From Sulfidibacter corallicola (GTDB lineage Bacteria > Acidobacteriota > Holophagae > Acanthopleuribacterales > Acanthopleuribacteraceae), in assembly GCF_017498545.1 (NCBI RefSeq), contig NZ_CP071793.1:1612001-1676000 (forward strand): DNA of 64,000 nucleotides, read 5' to 3'. Under the pieces are notes generated by a model, which was given only the letters and a program-made list of their open reading frames with translations, did not search any database and was not told the origin of the DNA. Positions within the stretch are counted from its first letter, which is position 1; each line of letters starts with the position of its first letter. This document shows positions 50,871 through 60,480 of the stretch, piece after piece. A program made the translations under genes and the position numbers.

Positions 50871-51848
50871 CTAATCGGTCCGCGCGTCGGGGTCTTGAGT
50901 GGCGGATCGGGCCAACCAGTCGACCGGTTTCAGGAAGTCGCGGTAGAGGCGCGCTTCGGGCGTGCCCGGCTCGGGATGGTAGTCGTATTCCCAACGCACC
51001 AGCGGCGGTAGGGACATCAAGATCGATTCGGTGCGTCCGCCGGACTGGATGCCGAACAGGGTGCCGCGGTCGAAGAGCAGGTTGAACTCCACGTAGCGGC
51101 CGCGCCGGTAGAGTTGGAACTGGCGATGGCGCTCCTCGTAGGCCGTATCGCGGCGGCGTGCCACGAGGGGCAGATAGGCGGGCAGGAAGTGGTCGCCCAC
51201 CGAGCGGGTGAAACCGAAACAATGGTCGAAACCGCCCTGGTTCAAATCGTCGAAAAACAGGCCGCCGACGCCGCGCGTCTCGTTGCGGTGTTTGAGGAAA
51301 AAGTAGCGATCGCACCATTCCTTGAACCGTGGGTAGAAGGCCCCGTCGAAAGGGGTGCAGGCGGCCTGGGCGGTTCGGTGCCAATGCACGGCGTCTTCTT
51401 CGAAGGGATAGTAGGGGGTGAGATCGAAGCCACCGCCGAACCACCAGATCGCCGGTGCGCCGGGTTTGGTGGCCGTAAAGAAGCGCACGTTCATATGGGT
51501 CGTGGGAATGAAGGGGTTGGTGGGGTGAATGACGAGACTCACACCCATGGCCTCGAAGGCGCGACCGGCCAATTCCGGACGGTGGGCCGTGGCCGAGCCC
51601 GGCAGGCTGGCGCCGTGTACTCGTGAAAAATTGACTCCCGCTTTCTCGAACAGGGTGCCGCTCAGGACCCGGGTGATGCCGCCACCGCCTTCGTCGCGGG
51701 TCCAGCGATCCTCGGCGAATCGGGCGCCGCCTTCCGCTTCTTCCAGGCCGGCGCAGATGCGATCCTGGAGATCGGTGAGCCAGCGATGGATCGGTTCGGT
51801 TTCGATGCGCTCGGCGTGCTTGGGCGATTGGCTGGATGAATGGGTCAT
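50871..51848 (-). CDS. hemF: Oxygen-dependent coproporphyrinogen III oxidase
   Basis: HemF oxidatively decarboxylates coproporphyrinogen III to protoporphyrinogen IX in haem synthesis and needs oxygen. The 325-residue protein shows the family landmarks [59 protein letters not shown] and, near the end, [20 protein letters not shown]. The E. coli enzyme has 299 residues. The ATG at 51848 follows a GGGGGAG stretch; the open frame upstream to 51983 has no family similarity. Use of HemF suggests an organism that makes haem aerobically. Confidence 0.96.
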   Translation of the reverse strand: MTHSSSQSPKHAERIETEPIHRWLTDLQDRICAGLEEAEGGARFAEDRWTRDEGGGGITRVLSGTLFEKAGVNFSRVHGASLPGSATAHRPELAGRAFEAMGVSLVIHPTNPFIPTTHMNVRFFTATKPGAPAIWWFGGGFDLTPYYPFEEDAVHWHRTAQAACTPFDGAFYPRFKEWCDRYFFLKHRNETRGVGGLFFDDLNQGGFDHCFGFTRSVGDHFLPAYLPLVARRRDTAYEERHRQFQLYRRGRYVEFNLLFDRGTLFGIQSGGRTESILMSLPPLVRWEYDYHPEPGTPEARLYRDFLKPVDWLARSATQDPDARTD

Positions 51849-52100
51849 GGGCTCCCCCGTGGGTGGTTTCGGCCAAAACTCTAGCGCATCGGCCCGACCC
51901 CTGTCCAGGTCACCGGCACCTGGAACGGGGTCCCCGTGACGGGTCTCGCGAATGGTGCAGCCACCGAACCGGGCTGCTTGCAAAAAAGCCGCGAGGGACG
52001 GGAACGATCGTGGTAAAACCAGGTAGTTACGACACTCGCGAGACCGATCGGTCGGCGATGGTCGGGTGTCGTGCGATTTCCCTTCAGGAGTGCTGCTCCC

Positions 52101-52475
52101 ATGGTTCTACCCTCCAAGAATACCTGGATTCGCATCGGTGCCGCCTGCGGTTTGCTGGCGGTGGCACTGGGTGCCTTCGGTGCGCACGGTCTCAAGCCGA
52201 TCTTGCTGGAAAACGGCAACCTGGCCACCTTCGAAACCGCCGCGCGCTACCACCTGATTCACGCCGTCGCCATGCTCCTGCCCTTGGCCTACCGCGATCG
52301 CGCTTTGTGTGCGGCTCACTTTTTTCTGTTGGGCCTGGTTTTCTTTTCGGGAAGCCTCTATGTTTTGGCGATCACCGATACCAAATGGTTGGGTGCCGTG
52401 GCGCCCATCGGGGGCCTCTCGTTCATCGCGGGATGGGCCTGGATTTTTCTCAAAGGCGGTGTCGCCGAGGACTGA
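52101..52475 (+). CDS. DUF423 small membrane protein
   Basis: The 124-residue protein has four membrane segments and the DUF423 (YgdD-like) signature: a first segment ending in [11 protein letters not shown], then [22 protein letters not shown] and [17 protein letters not shown]. The family is widespread in Gram-negative bacteria; the function is unknown. The ATG at 52101 has AGGAG ten bases upstream; a GTG at 52071 is less likely. It is transcribed away from hemF. Confidence 0.9.
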   Translation: MVLPSKNTWIRIGAACGLLAVALGAFGAHGLKPILLENGNLATFETAARYHLIHAVAMLLPLAYRDRALCAAHFFLLGLVFFSGSLYVLAITDTKWLGAVAPIGGLSFIAGWAWIFLKGGVAED

Positions 52476-52515
52476 GAAAAACCTGCAGCCCCCTGTTTTT
52501 TTTGGATGAAATTCC

Positions 52516-52555
52516 CATTTTAGTTCCGCACCCCTAGCGCAAATGAGCTAAAATG
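52516..52555. promoter_or_regulatory. Inverted repeat before the GGDEF-EAL gene
   Basis: CATTTTAG (52516-52523) and CTAAAATG (52548-52555) are perfect inverted arms separated by 24 bases. They lie after a C-rich and T-rich stretch (52480-52503) that could end the DUF423 transcript. They may be an operator or leader structure. Confidence 0.3.
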
Positions 52556-52662
52556 TGGAAGCGATTCAAGACAAATATTCTCGATTGTGGCTGTTGTGCC
52601 AAGTCGCAATGCCTATTTCGCAATTCTCAGCCGAGTTTGCTAGAAAGGAATACCCGTACTTC

Positions 52663-54573
52663 ATGAAACCCAATAACCGGATATTGGTCGTTGATGACAA
52701 CATATCGATCCACCGGGATTTCAAAAAGGTATTGAGCAACCCACGCGCCGAAGAAAAGCGCAAGTTGGCTCAAATCGAGAAGGGTCTGTTCCAAGATATC
52801 GCCGAGGAAGAAGAAGAGAATTCTCTACTGGAATACCAGAATTACGAGGTCGATTCCGCCTTTCAGGGCGAAGAAGCGCTGCAGATGGTGATCAAGGCCC
52901 ACGAAGAGGGGCGCGGTTACGCCATGGTTTTCATGGATGTGCGCATGCCGCCCGGTTGGGACGGCATCGAGACCATCGCCCGCATTTGGGAGCGTTATCC
53001 CGACATCGAAATGGTCATTTGTACCGCCTATTCCGATTACTCCTGGGAAAAGATCTTGGCCCAGTTGGGTACCACCGACCGGCTCTTGTTCCTGCGCAAG
53101 CCGTTCGACACCACGGCCGTCAAGCAAATGGCCCTTTCCCAGACCCGCAAGTGGAACCTCTCCCAGCAGGCACAACGCTATGTGCGCCAGTTGGAGAGCG
53201 AGATCAAGGAACGCAAGCGCAGTGAAGAACGTCTGCACTACCTGGCCCATCACGACAGCTTGACCAATCTGGCCAACCGCACCCAGTTCTACGAAAAGCT
53301 GGTGAAGACACTGGAAGTGGCCAAGGAACACGATTCCAAGTTGGCGCTGTTTTTCGTTGATCTGGACCGGTTCAAGGAAATCAACGACACCCTCGGCTAC
53401 CACAACGGCGATTTGATCCTCAAGCAGATCGCCCAGCGCCTGCGCAAGGTCATCGGGGATTCGGGCCTGGTGGCGCGTTTCGGCGGTGACGAGTTCGCGG
53501 TCCTGATGCATTCCGTCTCGTCCAAGGAGGATGCCGCCTTTCTGGCTACCCGCATTCACGACGTGTTGGAACCCAACTTCAACCTCGAGGACCTGCAGTT
53601 GGAAGTGCGCGCCAGTATCGGCATCGTCCTGTTTCCCGATCACGGCGAAGACGCCGACACCCTCATGCGCCGCGCCGATATGATGATGTCCGTCGCCAAG
53701 AAGTCCGATCCCGGTTACACCTTTTACGATCCCAAATTCGACCACTACAGTCCGCGTCGCCTGATGTTGTTGGGCGAGTTGCGGCGCGCCATCAACAACA
53801 ACGATCTGTGTCTGTACTACCAACCCAAGATCTCCTTCGAAACCGGGTACATCATTGGTTGCGAGGCGCTGGTGCGTTGGCATCATCCCAAGATCGGCCG
53901 CATTTTTCCCGATGAGTTCGTGCCCTTGGCCGAACGCAGCGGCCTGATCAAGCCCTTGTCGATGTGGGTGCTCAAGGAAGCGCCGCGACAGTGGGAGGAA
54001 TGGCACAACTTGGGGATCACCATGTCGATTTCGGTGAACCTCAGTGTGCGCGACCTATTCGATTCCCACATTCCCGAAAAGATCGCCGAGATCCTGGACC
54101 ACCACAACATGCCGCCCGAGATGTTGATCCTGGAAATCACCGAAAGTGCCATGATGGAGGATCCCCAGCAGGCGCGCAGCATTTTGAGCCGCCTGAACGA
54201 CATGGGCATCAAGCTGGCCATCGACGATTTTGGCACGGGCTACAGTTCCCTGGCGTATTTGAAAAACCTTCCGGTCGACGAGATCAAGATCGACAAGAGC
54301 TTCGTCATGGAGCTCGACACCGACGAGGACGACGCCACCATTGTCAAGTCCACCATCGACCTGGGCCACACCCTGGGGCTGAGTGTCACGGCCGAAGGTG
54401 TGGAAAAGGGCGAAGGGTGGGAGATGCTGCGCGAGTTGGGTTGTGATTTCGCTCAGGGTTATTTCATGGGGAGACCCATGCCGGTCAACGAATTGACCGA
54501 ATGGTTGGAGAAATCTTCGTGGGGCTTACGCGCCCACGCCGACAGCGTCAAGGACGGCCCTGGCGGCGTGTGA
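52663..54573 (+). CDS. Response regulator with GGDEF and EAL domains
   Basis: From the ATG at 52663 the protein has 636 residues. An N-terminal receiver domain (about 5-165) begins RILVVDDN, has an unusual Glu-rich insertion (EEEEENS) and carries a phosphorylatable Asp in MVFMDVRMPPG. A short coiled coil follows, then GGDEF (RFGGDEFAV intact, with FFVDLDRFKEIND) and EAL (GCEALVRWHHP intact, with NLSVRDLF, EITESAM and IDDFGTGYSS). Both catalytic signatures look complete, so it could make or break c-di-GMP; which dominates is unknown. An AAGGA lies 13 bases before the start. No cognate kinase is adjacent. Confidence 0.92.
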   Translation: MKPNNRILVVDDNISIHRDFKKVLSNPRAEEKRKLAQIEKGLFQDIAEEEEENSLLEYQNYEVDSAFQGEEALQMVIKAHEEGRGYAMVFMDVRMPPGWDGIETIARIWERYPDIEMVICTAYSDYSWEKILAQLGTTDRLLFLRKPFDTTAVKQMALSQTRKWNLSQQAQRYVRQLESEIKERKRSEERLHYLAHHDSLTNLANRTQFYEKLVKTLEVAKEHDSKLALFFVDLDRFKEINDTLGYHNGDLILKQIAQRLRKVIGDSGLVARFGGDEFAVLMHSVSSKEDAAFLATRIHDVLEPNFNLEDLQLEVRASIGIVLFPDHGEDADTLMRRADMMMSVAKKSDPGYTFYDPKFDHYSPRRLMLLGELRRAINNNDLCLYYQPKISFETGYIIGCEALVRWHHPKIGRIFPDEFVPLAERSGLIKPLSMWVLKEAPRQWEEWHNLGITMSISVNLSVRDLFDSHIPEKIAEILDHHNMPPEMLILEITESAMMEDPQQARSILSRLNDMGIKLAIDDFGTGYSSLAYLKNLPVDEIKIDKSFVMELDTDEDDATIVKSTIDLGHTLGLSVTAEGVEKGEGWEMLRELGCDFAQGYFMGRPMPVNELTEWLEKSSWGLRAHADSVKDGPGGV

Positions 54574-54965
54574 CGCATGGCGTGACGGCTTCAGGGCGAA
54601 CCCGAACGCCGAGTGGTTCGTCGCGCCCGGTGGGCCCGTTTGGGGATGTCCATGTGCTGGATGAACCTTCGAAAGTGGACCACGCTTCGCTGTTTCAAGA
54701 GGTGAAACAACGCAGCCGTTCACGGCCCATCTCTTGCCCAACGGCAAAGCCCTTTTCATTGCTCCAGCGCTTCCTATGTGGGTCGCTCGCGATTTCCGCA
54801 TTCTAACTTGGGGGCTTTGCGATGTGATGTGATGGGGGCTGCGCTTTTCTCGTCCCAGCTTGGTTTTGGGATTCGGACCTCGATGCTCGTCCGAACAACC
54901 CTCCTCACATTCGAGATGGTTTCATTTGCTAGAATATGGGAAAAATGCAACGGCCGGAGCGTCTT
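54574..54965. other. Intergenic region upstream of the Septu-like pair
   Basis: About 390 bases with no gene and, in particular, no reverse transcriptase. It has a hairpin TGTTTCA-AGAGG-TGAAACA (54691-54709) and a good -10-like TAGAAT (54930-54935), 31 bases before the GTG start. I see no clear -35. Confidence 0.45.
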
Positions 54966-56201
54966 GTGTACATCAAGAAGATTCACATCGAAAACGTTCG
55001 TGGACTGCCCCCACTGGATATCGACCTGAAAAGACCTGGTGGCGGCTACGCCGGCATGACGGTTGTGGCCGGCCCGAACGGATCGGGGAAGACATCCCTG
55101 CTTCAAGCTCTCGCGCTGGCGACCTACGGTGATGATGTGAATCCCTATCCAGCCTCCTACTGGCTTCGCCAAGGTCACGGTTCAATGGTGATTCGATTGG
55201 ATCTGAAGGCGGAGGCAGAGAGGATTTCCCCAAATCAACCATTGACGGCTGAATACGGCATAAACGGCAATGTGGTGGAGGAGAACCGCCCGTCGTCACT
55301 GGACGAAGAGCTCGGGAAAGAAAAGGGCTGGTTCCTCGTCGGTTACGGCCCTTTGCGGCGCCTTGGCTCGGCTGAAGAAGAGACGATGAAACCGGCCATG
55401 TTTCGTTGCCATACCCTGATGAAGGAGTCCTCGACCCTCAACGAGACCGTTCGATGGCTCAAGGATCTGAACCACCGTGCCCTGGAGGGTGACGAACCGT
55501 CCAAGCGGCTGGAAAACGGCCTCCTCCGCCTTTTGGGTGACGGGTTGCTTCCCGATGGTGTCGTGCCCTTGAGGATCAGTTCCAAAGGTCTGGTGGTGAA
55601 AGAAGGCGATCAAGAATTAATCCTTACCCAGCTCAGCGACGGCTATCGCACCGTCATTGCCGTCATCATGGATATGGTTCGCCATTTGGATGCGGCTTTT
55701 TTTGGATTCCAGTTCGAAGAAGATCGCCAAAGAGGCCATGGGATCTGTCCTCATTCGGGTGTGGTTCTCATCGACGAGATCGATACCCACCTCCATCCGA
55801 GTTGGCAACAAGCGATTGGGTTTTGGCTGAAATCGCGCTTTCCGAACATTCAATTCATCGTGACCACGCACAGTCCCTTCATTTGCCAATCCGCCGATCC
55901 AAATGGCCTCTTCCGTCTCCATCGCGAGGGAGGTCATTTCGTTTCGGACGCGGTGTATCACACGGTCGTGAACGGATCGGTGGACGAAGCCACCCTGACC
56001 GAACTTTTTGGATTGAATCACAGTCATTCCCGCGAATCGGAACACTTGAGGTCCCAGCTCGCGCGACTGGATGCCAAGTTGTTTCGGGGACGAATCAGCG
56101 ACGAGGAGAAGCGGCTGCGTCAAGAAATTATGGAACAACTGCCAACGGGGGGCGGAGAAGTGCAGCGGCTTTTACGGAAGTTCACGGAGACCGGCGCATG
56201 A
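54966..56201 (+). CDS. ptuA: PtuA-like AAA ATPase of a Septu-type defence system
   Basis: The GTG at 54966 follows GGAG by six bases and gives 411 residues beginning VYIKKIHIENVRGL, the usual opening of RecF/OLD-like ABC ATPases. Walker A GPNGSGKT lies at about 36-43, the signature-like LSDGYRT near 215, Walker B VVLIDEIDTHLHP near 260 and the switch His in THSPF. In Septu systems PtuA assembles into a ring and controls the nuclease PtuB. The next gene is an HNH nuclease that starts within this stop codon (ATGA). Codon use is less GC-rich than the neighbours, in keeping with horizontal transfer. No reverse transcriptase precedes it, so this is not a retron. Confidence 0.87.
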   Translation: MYIKKIHIENVRGLPPLDIDLKRPGGGYAGMTVVAGPNGSGKTSLLQALALATYGDDVNPYPASYWLRQGHGSMVIRLDLKAEAERISPNQPLTAEYGINGNVVEENRPSSLDEELGKEKGWFLVGYGPLRRLGSAEEETMKPAMFRCHTLMKESSTLNETVRWLKDLNHRALEGDEPSKRLENGLLRLLGDGLLPDGVVPLRISSKGLVVKEGDQELILTQLSDGYRTVIAVIMDMVRHLDAAFFGFQFEEDRQRGHGICPHSGVVLIDEIDTHLHPSWQQAIGFWLKSRFPNIQFIVTTHSPFICQSADPNGLFRLHREGGHFVSDAVYHTVVNGSVDEATLTELFGLNHSHSRESEHLRSQLARLDAKLFRGRISDEEKRLRQEIMEQLPTGGGEVQRLLRKFTETGA

Positions 56202-57244
56202 TTCGTCTTCATCGACTCGATCTCTCCGATGAGGCGGAAAAAGATTTGCTGGATTTGAAGGCCAACATTACAGACGTCGGCTCGGCAAGGAAGCGGAGTG
56301 CACGAGCGTTGTTCAATCGCGCCAGGCAAGCGAATTTGTTCCAGAAAAAAGTAATCTCGACACTGAGCGGTATGAATGGTCGATCCCAACGGTGTTTCTA
56401 CTGTCTCTCGGACCGAGGTAGCGCCGTGGATCATTATCGACCAATCGATGATGACCCGGATGCGGCATTTAACTGGGATAACTACATTTTGGCCTGTAGT
56501 GTCTGCAACAGCTCCGAGAAGAACAAAGCCTTCCCGGTAGACGAGGCCGGAAAGCCTACTCTTTTGAATCCGGTGGATGTGGATCCTCATGCCTATTTGC
56601 CCTTGAACAAGATCGGTGAATTCCTGTGGTTCGATGAAGAAACGGATGAAACACCGGAAGTCAAGCGGGTTCGAAGCGTTAACAATGCCACGCTCAAATA
56701 CCTCGGCCTCAATGAATATCAAGACCTGATTCACGAACGTGGGAGCGCGTGGGTAATGATTGAAACGTTGCTTCCGATGCTCACTCGAAATACCGATCAA
56801 AGAGCCGCGGAAATCAAAAAAATGCTTACCGAATCGCCGCTCGTACTATCGGTTTTGGCGTTTATGGTTCACATCTATTCGAATCATTCGGAACCATTGG
56901 AATATCTGGGTGAGCGTCTGTACCGTGCCATTGCCGATTGCCCGGAAACTCAGAAGTGGGTCGATCCCGAGTTGCGCTCCAGACCGGAGGAACACCGAAT
57001 CATGCAGGAGCTTTGCGGCAAAAGATGCGTCGATGTCCAAACAACGGGTGACGATCATTGCATCCATTTCGAAGAGGACATCAGCGTGTCTACCCGCGCG
57101 TCAAACGCACCCGAAGCCAAAGGCAAAAAATTACTACACGCCTACAACCGCAAAGGTAAAGTCGTGTTTCAATTCCACGGGCTCGAGTTGGTGGCACCGC
57201 CCAGCCATTGGACGATCGGCCCTCGGCCAGATTCGGAGATTTGA
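56198..57244 (+). CDS. ptuB: PtuB-like HNH endonuclease of a Septu-type defence system
   Basis: The 348-residue protein carries an HNH fold with a zinc ribbon: CFYC (residues 66-69), VDHYRP with the first catalytic His79, NWDNYILAC with Asn95, and CSVCNSSEKN (100-109). This is the arrangement in PtuB and the retron-associated HNH family, which cut nucleic acids when the ATPase partner is triggered by phage. The C-terminal 200 residues are helical and of unknown role. The start overlaps the ATPase stop by four bases, with GGAGA seven bases upstream. Lower GC than flanking genes supports acquisition as a unit. It ends 75 bases before a convergent regulator gene. Confidence 0.87.
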   Translation: MIRLHRLDLSDEAEKDLLDLKANITDVGSARKRSARALFNRARQANLFQKKVISTLSGMNGRSQRCFYCLSDRGSAVDHYRPIDDDPDAAFNWDNYILACSVCNSSEKNKAFPVDEAGKPTLLNPVDVDPHAYLPLNKIGEFLWFDEETDETPEVKRVRSVNNATLKYLGLNEYQDLIHERGSAWVMIETLLPMLTRNTDQRAAEIKKMLTESPLVLSVLAFMVHIYSNHSEPLEYLGERLYRAIADCPETQKWVDPELRSRPEEHRIMQELCGKRCVDVQTTGDDHCIHFEEDISVSTRASNAPEAKGKKLLHAYNRKGKVVFQFHGLELVAPPSHWTIGPRPDSEI

Positions 57245-57319
57245 TTCTGGATTGAAAAACTACCCGACTCATTGCGCGAGCGTTCGGGTTCCAAAGAATC
57301 CACGGTGTTTTGGTCGCCA

Positions 57320-58894
57320 TCAAGCTTCGAAGTGGACTTTGCGTTCGAGGCCCAGCTTTTTCATTCGGCTCTGGAGGGTGGAGGGCTTCAGGCCCAGGAT
57401 CTCGGCAGCGCCGCCCGGTCCGTAGACTTTTCCGTTCACGCGATTGAGCACCATGCGGATGTGGCGTTTCTGCGCTTCGTCTAGCGAGATCATCGGTGCT
57501 TCCGCCGACGCGTCGGCTGACGGAGTCGGGGATTCGCCCACGCCGGCCTTCACATCCGAGCTGTGGGACAAATCGAACAGGTTCGGCGTCAGGACACTGC
57601 CGCGAGCCAGGATCGCGGCTCTTTCCAGGAGGTTACCCAGCTCGCGGATGTTTCCTGGCCAGGAGTATTGGCGCAGTCGAGCCAGGGTGTTCTCCGATAG
57701 CAACAACGGTGGTTTGCCAAGCCGGCGACCCAACCGACCCAACAGGGAATCACACAAAGGACCCAAGTCTTCGAGGCGCTGCCGCAGCGGCGGCAACTGA
57801 ACCGGGAACACGTTCAATCGGTAGTAGAGATCCTCGCGGAAACGCCGTTCGCCGATCGCTTCCTGCAGGTTCACGTTGGTGGCCGCCAGAATCCGAACAT
57901 CGACCTTGATCGTGCGATCGCTGCCCACCGGTTCGAAGGTCCCTTCCTGGATCACGCGCAGCAGTTTGGCCTGCAGGGGCAGCGGTAATTCGCCGATTTC
58001 GTCGAGGAAGAGCGTTCCGCCGTTGGCCATGCGAAAGCGGCCGGGACGGTCCTTGACGGCGCCCGTGAACGCGCCCTTGACGACCCCGAAGAGCTCGCTC
58101 TCCAGAAGGCTCTCCGGGATGGCGGCGCAATTGAGTTTGACCATCGGCTGCCGGCGCCGCTCGCTCCATTGGTGGATGAACGCCGCGATGCCTTCCTTGC
58201 CCGTGCCCGTCTCGCCGTGAATCAGGACCGGTGTCGGCGTCGGCGCAACCTGGCGGGCGCGTTCGCCCAGCTCTCGCACGGCCGGGTTCTTCGATTGGAG
58301 CGGGCTCAGAAGATCTCCAGCCTGGTGTTCTTCGCGCAGTATGCGTTCGCGTTCGTTCGATTCGCGCATCAGTTGGTGCAATAGCTGACTCTGGGCGGCC
58401 TGGTGAATCGCCATGGCCAGGACCTGCGCATAGATTTCCACCAACTGGATCGTCTGTGAATCGTAGGTGCCGCAGCGCTCCCGATCGAAGGTGATGATGC
58501 CCTGGGCGTTGCCGCCGAAACAAAGCGGAATGACCATGCAGGCGTGGCCGTGGGGGAAATCGAGCACGCCGTCGAAGGGGTCTCCTTCGCCGTGGGCGTG
58601 GTCTTCTTCGTAGAACAGGCGCGGGCCGCAGGTCGCCAACGCTTCGCGGATCGAGGTGAAATTGTCCAGTGAAATGGCGTGACGCAGCACCCGTGCATCG
58701 GCCAGCGGGCCACGCGCGGCCTTGACCACCAGGTGATCGGACTCCAGGAGAAACACCGCCACCAGGTCGAACGGTGCCAACCGCAGCATCCAGTCCAATC
58801 CGTAGTTCAGCAACGGCCCGATATCATGGGGATCGCTCGCCGCCAACTGCATGATGCGGCTGAGGTCCTTGGTCAAATCTTCGGTGGTCGACAT
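57320..58894 (-). CDS. GAF-domain sigma-54-dependent activator (NorR-like)
   Basis: The 524-residue regulator has a GAF domain (about 20-180), a central AAA+ domain with Walker A GETGTGKE (near 226), the sigma-54 contact loop GAFTGA (near 278) and [10 protein letters not shown], and a C-terminal Fis-type helix-turn-helix ([23 protein letters not shown]). This order is that of NorR and related activators, which sense small molecules or redox signals in the GAF domain and open sigma-54 promoters. AAGGAG lies six bases before the ATG. The ahpC-ahpD pair directly upstream carries a -24/-12 type promoter and an inverted repeat at enhancer distance, so this protein is the likely activator. A GAF ligand such as peroxide or nitric oxide is a guess. 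Confidence 0.93.
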   Translation of the reverse strand: MSTTEDLTKDLSRIMQLAASDPHDIGPLLNYGLDWMLRLAPFDLVAVFLLESDHLVVKAARGPLADARVLRHAISLDNFTSIREALATCGPRLFYEEDHAHGEGDPFDGVLDFPHGHACMVIPLCFGGNAQGIITFDRERCGTYDSQTIQLVEIYAQVLAMAIHQAAQSQLLHQLMRESNERERILREEHQAGDLLSPLQSKNPAVRELGERARQVAPTPTPVLIHGETGTGKEGIAAFIHQWSERRRQPMVKLNCAAIPESLLESELFGVVKGAFTGAVKDRPGRFRMANGGTLFLDEIGELPLPLQAKLLRVIQEGTFEPVGSDRTIKVDVRILAATNVNLQEAIGERRFREDLYYRLNVFPVQLPPLRQRLEDLGPLCDSLLGRLGRRLGKPPLLLSENTLARLRQYSWPGNIRELGNLLERAAILARGSVLTPNLFDLSHSSDVKAGVGESPTPSADASAEAPMISLDEAQKRHIRMVLNRVNGKVYGPGGAAEILGLKPSTLQSRMKKLGLERKVHFEA

Positions 58895-59055
58895 GAAAGC
58901 TCCTTACCCAGGGTGAGCCGCTACGGGCGAGGACTGAAAACGATCGGCGCGGCCGGTGCGTGGCGTGCGTTTGTTTCGAGGGGCTCAAACGAAAAGCATA
59001 CAACAGTCTGGCGCTCGGTCTCTTTCTTCTTGTACCTGTCGTGATCCTTCAACGA

Positions 59056-59087
59056 AAAAGGCCCGCCAGCGAACGGGGCCGGCGGGC
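59056..59087 (-). terminator. Rho-independent terminator after ahpD
   Basis: On the minus strand GCCCGCC (59087-59081) pairs with GGCGGGC (59067-59061) over a 13-base loop, followed by CTTTTTC. It lies about 100 bases after the ahpD stop and separates it from the sigma-54 activator gene. Confidence 0.7.
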
Positions 59088-59188
59088 AGGAGGCGCGTCC
59101 GGAAGGTCCCGGACGCATTCAGGATCAAAGTTCTGATTACAGAGTAGATGAACACCGCACGAAAAGTGTTCACCTGCCACAGGAGGGG

Positions 59189-59727
59189 TTAGGCCAGCCG
59201 AGAACTTACGGCTGTGGCGCGAACGATCGCCGCGATGCGCACCGCCTCGTGGATGGCTTCCTCGCTCACACCGTGTTGTGTCAGCACTTCCTCGTGGCTG
59301 CGGATACACATCTCGCACCCGTTGATGGCGCTGACGGCGATGCTGAACAGCTCGAACGTCGCCTTGTCGGTGGCCGGTTTCATCAGCCGTTGCATGCGCA
59401 GCCGGGCCGGCAATTGGCTGTAGATCTCCTTGCCGATCATGTGGCGAAACCGGTAGTAGACGTTGTTCATGCTCATCAAGGCCGCGGCGGCTTTGGCGTC
59501 CTCGACCGTTTCCTCCGCCAGGGCTCCGGTGGCCGCGCCGTCCTCGTGAATCGCCGCCGCCAGCTCCCGGTCGCCTTCGTTGTAAGCACAGGCCAGAGCG
59601 GTGCCATAGGCCTGCTGCGGGCTCAAAGCACTCGGTTTGAACAGGTTTTTCAGGTTCAGCTTAATGTCTTTGGCGGCCTGGGGCAGTGTGCCGGCAAAGG
59701 CGTTGATCCGTTCGGCGACGGCCGTAC

Positions 59728-59731
<4 letters not shown>
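59189..59731 (-). CDS. ahpD: Alkylhydroperoxidase AhpD family protein
   Basis: The 180-residue helical protein belongs to the AhpD branch of the carboxymuconolactone decarboxylase family. The redox motif is GCEMCIRSHEE with Cys139, Cys142 and His146; the proton-relay Glu lies in the preceding helix region. AhpD uses this pair to reduce the partner peroxiredoxin AhpC, in mycobacteria through a lipoamide adaptor. The start overlaps the ahpC stop as ATGA (59728-59731), so both are produced together. Length agrees with the 177-residue M. tuberculosis AhpD. Confidence 0.94.
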
Positions 59732-60267
<536 letters not shown>

Positions 60268-60331
60268 GGGTCCTCCTGTGGATCCGAACAATGAAATTCC
60301 GCCAGAGCGGTTGTGTACGGGAGAGCCTTAG

Positions 60332-60347
60332 AGCACCTGGAATGCCA
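60332..60347 (-). promoter_or_regulatory. Predicted sigma-54 (-24/-12) promoter of ahpC-ahpD
   Basis: On the minus strand the sequence is TGGCATTCCAGGTGCT. It has the invariant GG and GC with exactly ten bases between them and matches TGGCA at -26 to -22 and TGCT at the -12 box. It lies about 65 bases before the ahpC start. The nearby sigma-54 activator gene makes it credible. Confidence 0.6.
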
Positions 60348-60421
60348 ACTTGATAACTCGTTTAGAACAAGAGTCTTGGTGTGTGTTTGCGATGCGGGGC
60401 GCATTATTTGACGGGCGATGT

Positions 60422-60456
60422 ACCGAAATGCCGGTATTCTTCACCGGTATTTCGGT
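60422..60456. promoter_or_regulatory. Inverted repeat, probable enhancer (UAS) for the sigma-54 activator
   Basis: ACCGAAATGCCGGT (60422-60435) and ACCGGTATTTCGGT (60443-60456) match as inverted arms at 13 of 14 positions around a seven-base spacer. The site is about 75-125 bases upstream of the predicted -24 box, the usual distance for an enhancer. It is 25 bases after the peptidase stop, but no T-tract follows on either strand, so a terminator role is less likely. Confidence 0.5.
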
Positions 60457-60480
60457 GTTGCGCGAAATGTTGGGGATCGG

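Noticed and set aside
55802..56197. N-terminal extension of the HNH nuclease
   Set aside because: The frame is open upstream, but the region is the ATPase gene in another frame and the ATG at 56198 has a ribosome site and the ATGA overlap.
54574..57244. Retron (reverse transcriptase plus ATPase and HNH)
   Set aside because: The ATPase-HNH pair also occurs in retrons, but the upstream 390 bases are too short for a reverse transcriptase and show no such gene.
60422..60456. Terminator of the M1 peptidase gene
   Set aside because: The hairpin is strong but no T-tract follows on the minus strand, and its distance to a -24/-12 promoter fits an enhancer better. A terminator role cannot be fully excluded.
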